Below are positions 7,817 through 15,809 of a stretch of DNA of 64,000 nt, in pieces; the first letter of the stretch is position 1, and every line of letters begins with the position of its first letter. The position numbers and the translations under genes were made by a program. This DNA comes from Pleomorphovibrio marinus. GTDB lineage: Bacteria; Bacteroidota; Bacteroidia; Cytophagales; Cyclobacteriaceae. Under the pieces are notes generated by a model that saw nothing but the letters and a program-made list of their open reading frames with translations, did not search any database and was not told the DNA's origin. Where the stretch lies: positions 930,001 through 994,000 of the forward strand of contig NZ_QCXY01000001.1 of NCBI RefSeq assembly GCF_003347495.1, written 5' to 3'.

Positions 7817-10222
7817 ATGAAAAGAGCCATAAAAAAAATAGCCATTTTGGGTTCTGGAATAATGGGCTCCAGGATTGCATGTCATTTTGCAAATATCGGC
7901 GTCCAGGTATTGTTATTGGATATAATACCCAAAGAACCAAACGAGGAGGAATCAAAAAAAGGATTGTCCTTGGAGGATCAGCAAGTGAGGAACCGTATTG
8001 TAAATGATTCACTGCAGAGTACGTTAAAATCTAAGCCTTCACCCATCTACGATAAAAGTTTTGCGGATAGGATTCAAACCGGAAACTTTGAAGATGATTT
8101 GCCGAGAATAAAAGATTACGATTGGGTTATTGAGGTAGTGGTTGAGAAACTTGGGATAAAAAAGGATCTTTTTGAAAAGGTAGAGCTCTATCGAAAAAAA
8201 GGTACTTTGATCACTAGCAATACATCTGGAATTCCAATGCATTTAATGTGTGAGGGCAGGTCAGAGGATTTTCAAGAAAATTTTGCAGGTACTCATTTTT
8301 TTAATCCCCCAAGATACCTTAGGCTGTTGGAAATTATCCCAGCACCAAAATCAAAACCTGAGGTAATTGAATTTTTAATGGAGTATGGGGATCGTTTTTT
8401 GGGCAAAGAAACGGTATTATGCAAGGACACTCCGGCTTTTATTGCCAATAGGATAGGCGTATATGCGATAATGTCTGCCATCCATACCATTGAAAAAATG
8501 GAAATGGGAGTTTCGGAGGTGGACAAGCTAACTGGTACCGTAATAGGACGAGCTAAATCAGCCACTTTCCGCACCTTAGACGTAGTGGGTTTGGATACCA
8601 CCGTTAATGTTGCTAACAATTTAAATCAGGTACTGGAGCAGGACGAATCAAAAGATAGATTTAAACTTCCCAAAAGCGTGGAGGTGCTTCACAAAAATGG
8701 TTGGTTAGGCGATAAATCGGGAAAAGGGTTTTTTCATATGATCCGGCATAAGGATGGCAGCAAGGAGCTGAAAGAGATAGACTTTAAAACATTCGAATAC
8801 AAGGATGCGGAAAAACCCCGATTAAAAGCATTGGATGATGCAAAGGGAATTGAGGATCTTAAGAAGAGAATTAAATTCCTAGTCAATTACAACGACAAGT
8901 CTGGTGAATTTTATAGAGCAATCTTCTATGATCTGTTTAGGTATTGTTCCTTTAGGATTCCAGAAATAGCCGATGACTTATATAGAATTGATCAGGCCAT
9001 ATGTGCAGGTTTTGGATGGGAATACGGGCCTTTTGAAACTTGGGATATCTTAGGGTTGAAAGATTCCCTGCAAAAGATGGAAGAAGCGGATCAAAAGCCC
9101 GCTGAATGGATTTATGAGATGCTAGAGGATGGACATGATAGCTTCTACAAAGTTGAGCAAGGAAAGAAGCTTTATTATGATATTCCTACTAAAAGGTACA
9201 AGGAAATACCGGGCTTGGAAGAGTTCATTTTGTTGGATACGATAAAGGCAACGGGAAATACATTGTGGACCAATGAAGGTGCCACCATTTATGATCTTGG
9301 AGATGAGGTGATTGGCCTTGAGTTTCACACCAAAATGAATTCTTTGGGCCAGGAAGTGATAGAGGGGATAAACACAGCTATTTCAATAGCCGAAAAATCT
9401 TATAAAGGATTGGTTATCGGAAACGAGGGCCAGAATTTTTCGGCAGGAGCAAATCTAGCGATGCTTTATATGTTTGCGGGTGACCAGGATTTTGATGAAA
9501 TCAATTTGATGATTGCACAATTTCAGAAAACTATGATGAGGGCTAGATTCAGTAGTATCCCCGTTGTGGTGGCTCCCCACAACATGGCTTTGGGAGGTGG
9601 ATGTGAATTGTCCCTACATGCAGATGCTATTCAAGCCCATGCAGAATTGTACATGGGTTTAGTGGAAGTAGGCGTAGGCTTAATACCAGCCGGAGGGGGC
9701 ACCAAGGAAATGACCTTGAGGTTTTCAAATCAAATTATCTCCGGAGATGTAGAGCTTAATCGCTTGCAGGAGGTATTTATGAACATTGCCATGGCCAAGG
9801 TTGCCACTTCAGCTGAAGAAGCCAAAGGGATGGGATACCTTCAAGAAAAGGATGCCATTACCATCAACAGGAAAAGGCAATTAGCCGAGGCAAAGCAAAA
9901 AGTAATTTCACTTTATGAATCAGGATATTCCCAACCCTTAGAACAAACCAACATAAAGGTTTTGGGAAAAAGCTCCCTGGCATTGTTTGAGGCAGGAATC
10001 ACAGGAATGCTTTACGGTTCTTACATTTCCGAACATGATGCTAAAATTGCGAGGAAGCTCGCGTGGGTGATGAGTGGGGGAGATCTATCTTCATCTACAG
10101 AAGTAAGCGAGGAATATTTGCTCGATTTAGAGAGAGAAGCGTTTTTAAGTCTTACAGGAGAGAAAAAGACATTGGAACGCATCCATAGTATATTATTTAA
10201 AAACAAGCCATTGAGAAATTAA
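7817..10222 (+). CDS. fadN: 3-hydroxyacyl-CoA dehydrogenase / enoyl-CoA hydratase (FadN-type)
   Basis: A bifunctional beta-oxidation enzyme of 801 residues, with domain order dehydrogenase then hydratase as in Bacillus FadN, the reverse of E. coli FadB. The NAD-binding motif GSGIMGSRIA lies near residue 12, and THFFNPPRYLRLLEIIP near 158 is the 3HCDH active-site region. The C-terminal crotonase domain (about 490-750) carries the oxyanion segment FSAGANLAML and both catalytic Glu positions, in GGGCELS and in GLVEVGVG. It follows marR by one base and precedes the thiolase by 52 bases. Overall it should hydrate enoyl-CoA and oxidise L-3-hydroxyacyl-CoA. Confidence 0.93.
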   Translation: MKRAIKKIAILGSGIMGSRIACHFANIGVQVLLLDIIPKEPNEEESKKGLSLEDQQVRNRIVNDSLQSTLKSKPSPIYDKSFADRIQTGNFEDDLPRIKDYDWVIEVVVEKLGIKKDLFEKVELYRKKGTLITSNTSGIPMHLMCEGRSEDFQENFAGTHFFNPPRYLRLLEIIPAPKSKPEVIEFLMEYGDRFLGKETVLCKDTPAFIANRIGVYAIMSAIHTIEKMEMGVSEVDKLTGTVIGRAKSATFRTLDVVGLDTTVNVANNLNQVLEQDESKDRFKLPKSVEVLHKNGWLGDKSGKGFFHMIRHKDGSKELKEIDFKTFEYKDAEKPRLKALDDAKGIEDLKKRIKFLVNYNDKSGEFYRAIFYDLFRYCSFRIPEIADDLYRIDQAICAGFGWEYGPFETWDILGLKDSLQKMEEADQKPAEWIYEMLEDGHDSFYKVEQGKKLYYDIPTKRYKEIPGLEEFILLDTIKATGNTLWTNEGATIYDLGDEVIGLEFHTKMNSLGQEVIEGINTAISIAEKSYKGLVIGNEGQNFSAGANLAMLYMFAGDQDFDEINLMIAQFQKTMMRARFSSIPVVVAPHNMALGGGCELSLHADAIQAHAELYMGLVEVGVGLIPAGGGTKEMTLRFSNQIISGDVELNRLQEVFMNIAMAKVATSAEEAKGMGYLQEKDAITINRKRQLAEAKQKVISLYESGYSQPLEQTNIKVLGKSSLALFEAGITGMLYGSYISEHDAKIARKLAWVMSGGDLSSSTEVSEEYLLDLEREAFLSLTGEKKTLERIHSILFKNKPLRN

Positions 10223-10274
10223 AGAGCTTGGAAAATACCCGATTCAACCAATATTACACTCAAATTCAACTCAT

Positions 10275-11447
10275 ATGGACGCTTACATAGTTAATGGATA
10301 TAGATCAGCAATAGGAAAAGCCAAAAAAGGGGGATTCAGGTTTTACCGGCCGGATGATTTGGCCGCTAATGTCATAAAGCACCTAATGGCAAACACCCCG
10401 GGTGTTGAAAATAAAATGGTAGATGATTTGATCGTGGGCAATGCCATTCCCGAGGCTGAACAAGGTATGCAAATGGGAAGGATGATATCTCTTCTAGCAT
10501 TGGGAAAGGAAGTTCCGGGATTTATCATCAATAGATATTGTGGTTCAGGTTTAGAGGCTATAGCCCTGGCAACTGCAAAAATAAAAACAGGCATGGCGGA
10601 ATGCATTATTGCAGGGGGAACGGAATCCATGTCTATGGTGCCTATGATGGGTTATAAAACAGCACTGAATTGGAACATCGCCAGTAAAAACCCGGACTAT
10701 TACCTGAGTATGGGGTTAACTGCTGAAGAATTGGCAAAGGATTATTCTGTGAGTAGAGAAGATGCGGACATGTTTTCCGTACAATCCCATGAGAAAGCAA
10801 TTAAGGCCATTAAGGAAGGCAGGTTTAAAGAAGAGATAGTACCTATAGAAGTAGAGGAAACATATCTTGATGAAAACCGGAAAAGGAAAACCCGAACCTT
10901 TACCGTGGATACAGATGAGGGACCCCGTCCGGGTACTAATATGGAAGCCTTGTCCAATTTAAAACCGGTCTTTAAACAGGGTGGACAAGTTACAGCAGGG
11001 AACTCTTCACAAACCTCCGATGGAGCGGCATTCGTGATGGTGATGTCAGAAAAATTGATGAAATCCCTCAATTTGGAACCTGTGGCAAGGCTTGTAAGCT
11101 ACAGTGTAGCTGGGGTAGAGCCAAGAATTATGGGAATAGGCCCAAAGGAGGCCGTTCCCAAAGCCCTTAAACAGGCAGGGATTTCCCAAAATGAAATAGA
11201 TTTGATTGAATTGAACGAGGCGTTTGCTACACAGGCTTTAGCTGTGATTAGGGCCTTGGATTTAAACCCGGATATTGTGAACGTAAATGGGGGAGCGGTA
11301 GCACTAGGACACCCTCTTGGATGTACGGGTGGTAAACTAAGTGTTCAAATCATTCATGAGCTAAAAAAGCGGCAAGGAAAATATGGACTTGTCACAGCAT
11401 GTGTAGGTGGCGGTCAAGGTGTGGCCGGGGTAATAGAAATTTTATAA
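10275..11447 (+). CDS. fadA: Acetyl-CoA acyltransferase (3-ketoacyl-CoA thiolase)
   Basis: Thiolase of 390 residues that cleaves 3-ketoacyl-CoA in the last step of beta-oxidation. The nucleophilic cysteine lies in NRYCGSGLEAIA (near residue 88), the catalytic His in GGAVALGHPLGCTG (near 347), and the second Cys in TACVGGGQGVAGV (near 377). Family length and all three active-site residues are intact. It sits between the hydroxyacyl-CoA dehydrogenase and the acyl-CoA dehydrogenase, the same order as the Bacillus fadN-fadA-fadE operon. A biosynthetic acetyl-CoA acetyltransferase is less likely given this context. Confidence 0.94.
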   Translation: MDAYIVNGYRSAIGKAKKGGFRFYRPDDLAANVIKHLMANTPGVENKMVDDLIVGNAIPEAEQGMQMGRMISLLALGKEVPGFIINRYCGSGLEAIALATAKIKTGMAECIIAGGTESMSMVPMMGYKTALNWNIASKNPDYYLSMGLTAEELAKDYSVSREDADMFSVQSHEKAIKAIKEGRFKEEIVPIEVEETYLDENRKRKTRTFTVDTDEGPRPGTNMEALSNLKPVFKQGGQVTAGNSSQTSDGAAFVMVMSEKLMKSLNLEPVARLVSYSVAGVEPRIMGIGPKEAVPKALKQAGISQNEIDLIELNEAFATQALAVIRALDLNPDIVNVNGGAVALGHPLGCTGGKLSVQIIHELKKRQGKYGLVTACVGGGQGVAGVIEIL

Positions 11448-11478
11448 TGACAGTTTTTTCTACCAAACGAGTTAGGAG

Positions 11479-13266
11479 ATGAAAAATTCAATAAATGGAG
11501 GAGAATTCCTTATCAAAGAGAGCCATGCGAAAGATATTTTTATCCCTGAGCATTTTAGTGAGGAACAACTGATGATGGCTCAGGCATGTCAGGATTTTGT
11601 AGACACAGAAATCATGATCCAGGCAGATGCTATAGACAGCATGAATCATCCGGAGTTGGTTCCAAATATTTTGAAGAAGGCAGGTGAATTAGGATTACTG
11701 GGCATTTCAGTACCAGAAGAATACGGTGGCTTGGGAATGAGCTTTAATACCTCCATGTTGATTGCTGATGTAGTGGGTGCTGCAGGATCATTTTCCACCA
11801 CCTACGGTGCCCATACTGGGATAGGCACCTTGCCAATTCTTTATTATGGCACCGAGGAACAAAGGCAAAAATACCTGTCAAAATTGGTAACCGGTGAGTG
11901 GGCGGCGTGTTATTGCCTCACCGAACCAGATGCTGGTTCGGATGCCAATAGTGGAAAAACAAAAGCTAAATTAAACGAAGAAGGTACTCACTATCTGATA
12001 AATGGCCAAAAAATGTGGATATCCAATGGGGGATTTGCCGATCTCTTTATTGTCTTTGCAAAGATAGATGATGATAAAAATCTCTCCGCATTCATAGTGG
12101 AAAAAGAATTCGGAGGAATCACCATGAATGAGGAGGAGAAAAAAATGGGTATCAAGGGTAGTTCCACCCGGCAAGTATTTTTCAACGACTGCAAAGTACC
12201 TGTGGAGAACCTTCTTTCAGAAAGAGGCAACGGTTTTAAAATTGCCGTAAATATATTGAACATCGGTCGGATTAAATTGGGTGCCGGAGTCTTGGGAGGC
12301 TGCCGTAGGGTTCTTCAACAATGTATCCAATATTCCAGCGAGCGGAAGCAATTTGGAGTTTCTATTAATTCCTTCGGAGCAATTAAAGCAAAATTGGCCG
12401 AAATTGCAGTAAAAACCTATGCTTGTGAATCCCTTTGCTACCGTGCAGGACAAGAAATAGAAGATCGGATCGACACCTTGATTGAAGAGGGCATGGAAGT
12501 TTCTAAAGCCAAGTTAAAGGGAGTGGAACAATTTGCCATAGAGTGCGCCATTGCAAAAATCCATGGTTCGGAAGTATTGGATTATGTAACGGATCAGGGT
12601 GTGCAGATCTATGGGGGAATGGGCTATTCTGCCGACGCTCCCATGGAAAGGGCCTACAGGGATGCCAGGATATCGAGGATATACGAAGGCACCAATGAGA
12701 TTAATCGAATTTTAATGGTAGGAATGCTATTAAAAAGGGCAATGAAAGGGGAAATTGATTTATTCGGTCCTGCAAAAGCGGTAGGAGAGGAGTTAAAAGC
12801 AGTACCCAGCTTCGATCAGCCCGATACCTCCGAACCACTTGCTACGGAAAAAGAGGTAGTTAAAAATCTCAAAAAGGTATTTTTAATGATAGGAGGCAGG
12901 GCCGTTCAAATCCTTCAAAATCAACTGGAGGAAGAACAGGAAATTATGATGAATCTAGCCGATATCATGATCGAAATCTATGCACTTGAATCTATGATTT
13001 TAAGAACAGAGAGGTTGATCCAGAAAAATGGTGCGGCAAATACCCAACTTGCAGCCACTCAAATTTATTTGTTTGAAGCTACCGAGAAGATACAAACTGC
13101 TGGAAAAGAGGCCATTTATGCCTTTGCTACTGGTGATGAACAGAAAGTGTTACTTATGGGACTGAAAAGGTTTACCAAAACCAAGCCTATAGATGTGAAA
13201 GCTTTGAGGAGATCTCTTTCAGAACAACTCATTGATAAGGGAAAATATTTGTTCTTTTTGGGATAA
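11479..13266 (+). CDS. fadE: Acyl-CoA dehydrogenase (FadE-type, VLCAD-like)
   Basis: FAD-dependent acyl-CoA dehydrogenase of 595 residues, catalysing the first dehydrogenation of beta-oxidation. Motifs: CYCLTEPDAGSDA near residue 145 (FAD/substrate binding), QIYGGMGYS near 375, and RISRIYEGTNEINR near 395 carrying the likely catalytic Glu. A C-terminal extension of about 170 residues beyond the classical 380-residue core resembles very-long-chain enzymes, suggesting long-chain substrates. It is the last gene of the operon. A terminator hairpin follows at 13301. Confidence 0.93.
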   Translation: MKNSINGGEFLIKESHAKDIFIPEHFSEEQLMMAQACQDFVDTEIMIQADAIDSMNHPELVPNILKKAGELGLLGISVPEEYGGLGMSFNTSMLIADVVGAAGSFSTTYGAHTGIGTLPILYYGTEEQRQKYLSKLVTGEWAACYCLTEPDAGSDANSGKTKAKLNEEGTHYLINGQKMWISNGGFADLFIVFAKIDDDKNLSAFIVEKEFGGITMNEEEKKMGIKGSSTRQVFFNDCKVPVENLLSERGNGFKIAVNILNIGRIKLGAGVLGGCRRVLQQCIQYSSERKQFGVSINSFGAIKAKLAEIAVKTYACESLCYRAGQEIEDRIDTLIEEGMEVSKAKLKGVEQFAIECAIAKIHGSEVLDYVTDQGVQIYGGMGYSADAPMERAYRDARISRIYEGTNEINRILMVGMLLKRAMKGEIDLFGPAKAVGEELKAVPSFDQPDTSEPLATEKEVVKNLKKVFLMIGGRAVQILQNQLEEEQEIMMNLADIMIEIYALESMILRTERLIQKNGAANTQLAATQIYLFEATEKIQTAGKEAIYAFATGDEQKVLLMGLKRFTKTKPIDVKALRRSLSEQLIDKGKYLFFLG

Positions 13267-13300
13267 CTAAATGGCCCAGCAAACCGTCAATAAAGTATAA

Positions 13301-13340
13301 GCTGTGTAGTTATTGTGACTACGCAGCCTACTTTTGTATT
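13301..13340 (+). terminator. Rho-independent terminator after the fad operon
   Basis: Stem GCTGTGTAG (13301-13309) pairs with CTACGCAGC (13319-13327), eight Watson-Crick pairs and one G-T, with a 9-nt loop. It is followed by a T-rich tail (CTACTTTTGTATTTT). It lies between convergent genes. Confidence 0.65.
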
Positions 13341-13357
13341 TTGAAGATCTTGTAAGA

Positions 13358-14311
13358 CTACCCTTTCAAGCTTAAATTTAGCCTTTGTTCGAATCCTGCA
13401 TTTCCCTGTAAACCACCTGTATGTATGGCCAATATGTTTGAACCTTCTGGAAAATGACCTTGCTTTATTAAGTCAAATATTCCAAACATCATTTTGCCAG
13501 TATAGATAGGATCCAAGGCGATAGATGTGGCTGCGGTAAAGGCTCGCATGAATTCAAGCAATTCATTTTTAATTTTGGCATATCCCCCAAAGTGATAAGC
13601 ATTTATCAATTCATATTCTATATCCGAATTCACCTTATATTTTAAAAGAATCTGCCTTATTTCCTCGTGAATGAATTCTCCTTTTAAAGAAGAAAAACCG
13701 ATGACCTTTTGATGAATAGCTGCACTGGAATAGATTCCGGCAAAGGTACCTCCCGTACCTAGAGGGGTACAAATGTAATCAAAGCCAAGATCCTCAGCAT
13801 TCAAAATTTCCTGGGTACCCTTGATGGCTAATGCATTAGTCCCTCCTTCCGGAATTGAATAGAAATCGCCATATAGGCTTTTTAATTGATCATTTACCTC
13901 TTTACTGTATTTATTCCTGTAATCAGATCTGCTTAGAGGATGCAATTTCATTCCAAACCCTTTTGCAGCGGATAGGGTGGGATTCAATGGAAGCATGAGT
14001 TCTCCCCGAATTACTCCTACACTCTGCAAGCCATGAATCATTGCTGCCTTTGCACATGCGTTAATATGATTAGAATAGGCACCACCGAATGTCAGTATTT
14101 GCGTATATTGTTTTGATTTGGCGTATTGAAGGTTGTATTTGAGCTTGTAATATTTGTTGCCGCTAATTTGAGCAGGCAATTTATCTAGGCGTTTTACAAA
14201 AAGAGCTACATTTTTTTCATGCAGCAGCGGGTGCTGGATTTTTTCTGTTTCTGAGGTGAGATGCACAATTTCTTGTAATTTTGGGATAAAATTACCGAAA
14301 ACCACCAACAT
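13358..14311 (-). CDS. PLP-dependent 1-aminocyclopropane-1-carboxylate deaminase / D-cysteine desulfhydrase family
   Basis: A 317-residue fold-type II PLP enzyme. KRLDKLPAQISGNKYYKLKYNL near residue 39 carries the PLP-binding lysine pattern (GNKxxKL). FGGAYSNH near 75 binds the cofactor and substrate, and CTPLGTGGTFAG near 184 is the phosphate-binding loop. Members deaminate ACC or desulfhydrate D-cysteine; the sequence alone does not separate these, and D-cysteine desulfhydrase is the more usual activity. It is divergent from rluD with only 17 bases between start codons, so the promoters must overlap the coding ends or the start may be slightly internal. Confidence 0.85.
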   Translation of the reverse strand: MLVVFGNFIPKLQEIVHLTSETEKIQHPLLHEKNVALFVKRLDKLPAQISGNKYYKLKYNLQYAKSKQYTQILTFGGAYSNHINACAKAAMIHGLQSVGVIRGELMLPLNPTLSAAKGFGMKLHPLSRSDYRNKYSKEVNDQLKSLYGDFYSIPEGGTNALAIKGTQEILNAEDLGFDYICTPLGTGGTFAGIYSSAAIHQKVIGFSSLKGEFIHEEIRQILLKYKVNSDIEYELINAYHFGGYAKIKNELLEFMRAFTAATSIALDPIYTGKMMFGIFDLIKQGHFPEGSNILAIHTGGLQGNAGFEQRLNLSLKG

Positions 14312-14328
14312 AGCCCTAATTTTACAAC

Positions 14329-15366
14329 ATGGAATTTTTCGAAGATGAGGAGGAATATTCTCCAGAAGGTGAAAATATCAGCCATTTTGAAATTGCAGTG
14401 GATAAAGGGCAGTCCGCAATCCGTTTGGATAAGTTTCTTACCGACAAACTACCCCATGCCAGTAGGAATAAGGTGCAAAAAGGCATAGAGGATGGGGTAG
14501 TTAGGGTAAATGGCAATAGGGTCAAAACAAATTATAAAATTAAACCTTCAGATATTATTACCTATTGGGTCGCTGATTCGCATAGGGATACCGAGGTAGA
14601 ACCAGAAGATATTCCCCTGGATATTGTATATGAAGACGACGAACTTTTGGTAGTCAATAAACCAGCAGGAATGGTAGTGCACCCTGCACATGGCAACTGG
14701 ACGGGCACCCTGGTAAATGCGCTTGTTTATTATTTTGATCAACTGCCTGAAATGTCAGGAAACACTGGGCGACCGGGTTTGGTACACAGGATAGATAAGG
14801 ATACTAGTGGACTTCTGGTCATTGCCAAATCTGAATCGGCAATGACCCAATTGGCAGCCCAGTTTTTTGACCATAGTATAGACCGTTCTTACATTGCATT
14901 GGTATGGGGGGAACCTAAGGAAGAAAAAGGCACCATTGATGTACCTGTGGGTAGGAGTGCAAAAAACAGGAAAGTCATGGATGTATTTCCAGACCGCGAC
15001 CAGGGCAAACACGCCGTTACTCATTATTCCGTTATTCAACAATTAAGGTATGTATCTTTAATAGAATGTAAACTGGAAACAGGAAGGACGCATCAAATTA
15101 GGGCACATATGAAATATTTAGGACACCCACTATTCAATGATGCAGTTTATGGCGGCGATAAAATTCGTAAGGGCACCCAGTTTAGCAAGTACAAATCATT
15201 TGTGCACAATTGCTTCAAGATTTTGCCTCGCCAGGCACTTCATGCCAAATCGTTGGGTTTTGTTCATCCCAAAACCAAGGAAAATTTATTCTTTGAAAAA
15301 GAAATGCCCGAGGATATGATGCAAGTAATAGACAAATGGAGAAAATATGTCAAAGAAATCGACTAA
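14329..15366 (+). CDS. rluD: RluD-type 23S rRNA pseudouridine synthase
   Basis: RluA/RluD-family pseudouridine synthase of 345 residues. The N-terminal S4 RNA-binding domain covers about residues 25-90 (IRLDKFLTDKLPHASRNKVQ). The catalytic motif VHRIDKDTSGLLVIAK lies near 150, with the invariant Asp. RTHQIRAHMKYLGHPLFND near 250 is the family C-terminal signature. RluD modifies helix 69 of 23S rRNA; by length and S4 domain this is the RluD-like member rather than RluA. It is the last gene before the tRNA-like gene. Confidence 0.92.
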   Translation: MEFFEDEEEYSPEGENISHFEIAVDKGQSAIRLDKFLTDKLPHASRNKVQKGIEDGVVRVNGNRVKTNYKIKPSDIITYWVADSHRDTEVEPEDIPLDIVYEDDELLVVNKPAGMVVHPAHGNWTGTLVNALVYYFDQLPEMSGNTGRPGLVHRIDKDTSGLLVIAKSESAMTQLAAQFFDHSIDRSYIALVWGEPKEEKGTIDVPVGRSAKNRKVMDVFPDRDQGKHAVTHYSVIQQLRYVSLIECKLETGRTHQIRAHMKYLGHPLFNDAVYGGDKIRKGTQFSKYKSFVHNCFKILPRQALHAKSLGFVHPKTKENLFFEKEMPEDMMQVIDKWRKYVKEID

Positions 15367-15506
15367 AACCTTTATCAAATTCCTAATTGGATATAAAAAA
15401 CCAAAGCCTTAATTATTGATTTTTAATATTTTGACCTGTTTTAATAATTAAACTATAAAATATCAGTATTTTTGATGAAATAATTTTCTAAAAACCAACG
15501 TTTTGT

Positions 15507-15514
15507 TACATTTG
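15507..15514 (+). promoter_or_regulatory. Candidate -7 box (TACATTTG) for the tRNA-like gene
   Basis: TACATTTG fits TAnnTTTG and lies 33 bases before the tRNA-like 5' end. A weak TTTT at 15484-15487, with 19-nt spacing, could be the -33 element. The rest of 15367-15546 is AT-rich with nothing else recognised. Confidence 0.35.
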
Positions 15515-15546
15515 AAACATTAAAAGCAGCAGGCTTTTATATATCA

Positions 15547-15687
15547 TGTAGGATGTTGAAATTGGCAGACAAGCCCTCCTGTCTCGGGGGTGGAGTAACC
15601 AAATTTTTTGGTGTACCGGATAAAGCACAGATGGAGCTCATTATGTCGCCTAACGGCTCCGTGGAGGTTCGAGTCCTTCTCCTACAG
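15547..15687 (+). tRNA. Unusual class II tRNA-like gene with expanded variable arm
   Basis: Folded by hand. A perfect 7-bp acceptor stem is formed by TGTAGGA (15547-15553) and TCCTACA (15680-15686). The leucine-type D arm is TTG/CAA with loop AAATTGGCAGA (15556-15572). The anticodon arm is CCCTC, loop CTGTCTC, GGGGG (15574-15590). The T arm is GGAGG, TTCGAGT, CCTTC (15663-15679), with one G-T. The variable arm GGAG (15592-15595)/CTCC (15657-15660) encloses 61 nt instead of a few. Removing 55 nt (15599-15653) leaves a normal 86-nt class II tRNA. The apparent anticodon is GUC (Asp), which clashes with the Leu-like D arm; base 73 is G and base 37 is T. CCA is not encoded. A terminator follows, so it is probably transcribed. 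Confidence 0.72.
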
Positions 15688-15695
15688 CATTCAAG

Positions 15696-15739
15696 AAAGA
15701 CCAGGTTAGGAAAATATTCCCTTTACTTGGTCTTTTTTT
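15696..15739 (+). terminator. Rho-independent terminator of the tRNA-like gene
   Basis: AAAGACCA (15696-15703) pairs perfectly with TGGTCTTT (15728-15735), with an inner AGGAAA/TTCC pairing and a run of T at the 3' end. It lies 9 bases after the tRNA-like 3' end. Confidence 0.75.
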
Positions 15740-15784
15740 ATTTGTTGCAGCGTTTAATGGTTATTATATTGAACGATATTGACT

Positions 15785-15792
15785 TAATTTTG
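15785..15792 (+). promoter_or_regulatory. Candidate -7 box (TAATTTTG) before the AsmA-like gene
   Basis: TAATTTTG fits TAnnTTTG. If used, transcription would begin near 15799, which excludes the in-frame GTG at 15792 and supports the ATG at 15810. No good -33 element is visible. Confidence 0.3.
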
Positions 15793-15809
15793 TGTCCTCG
15801 GACAGGCAT

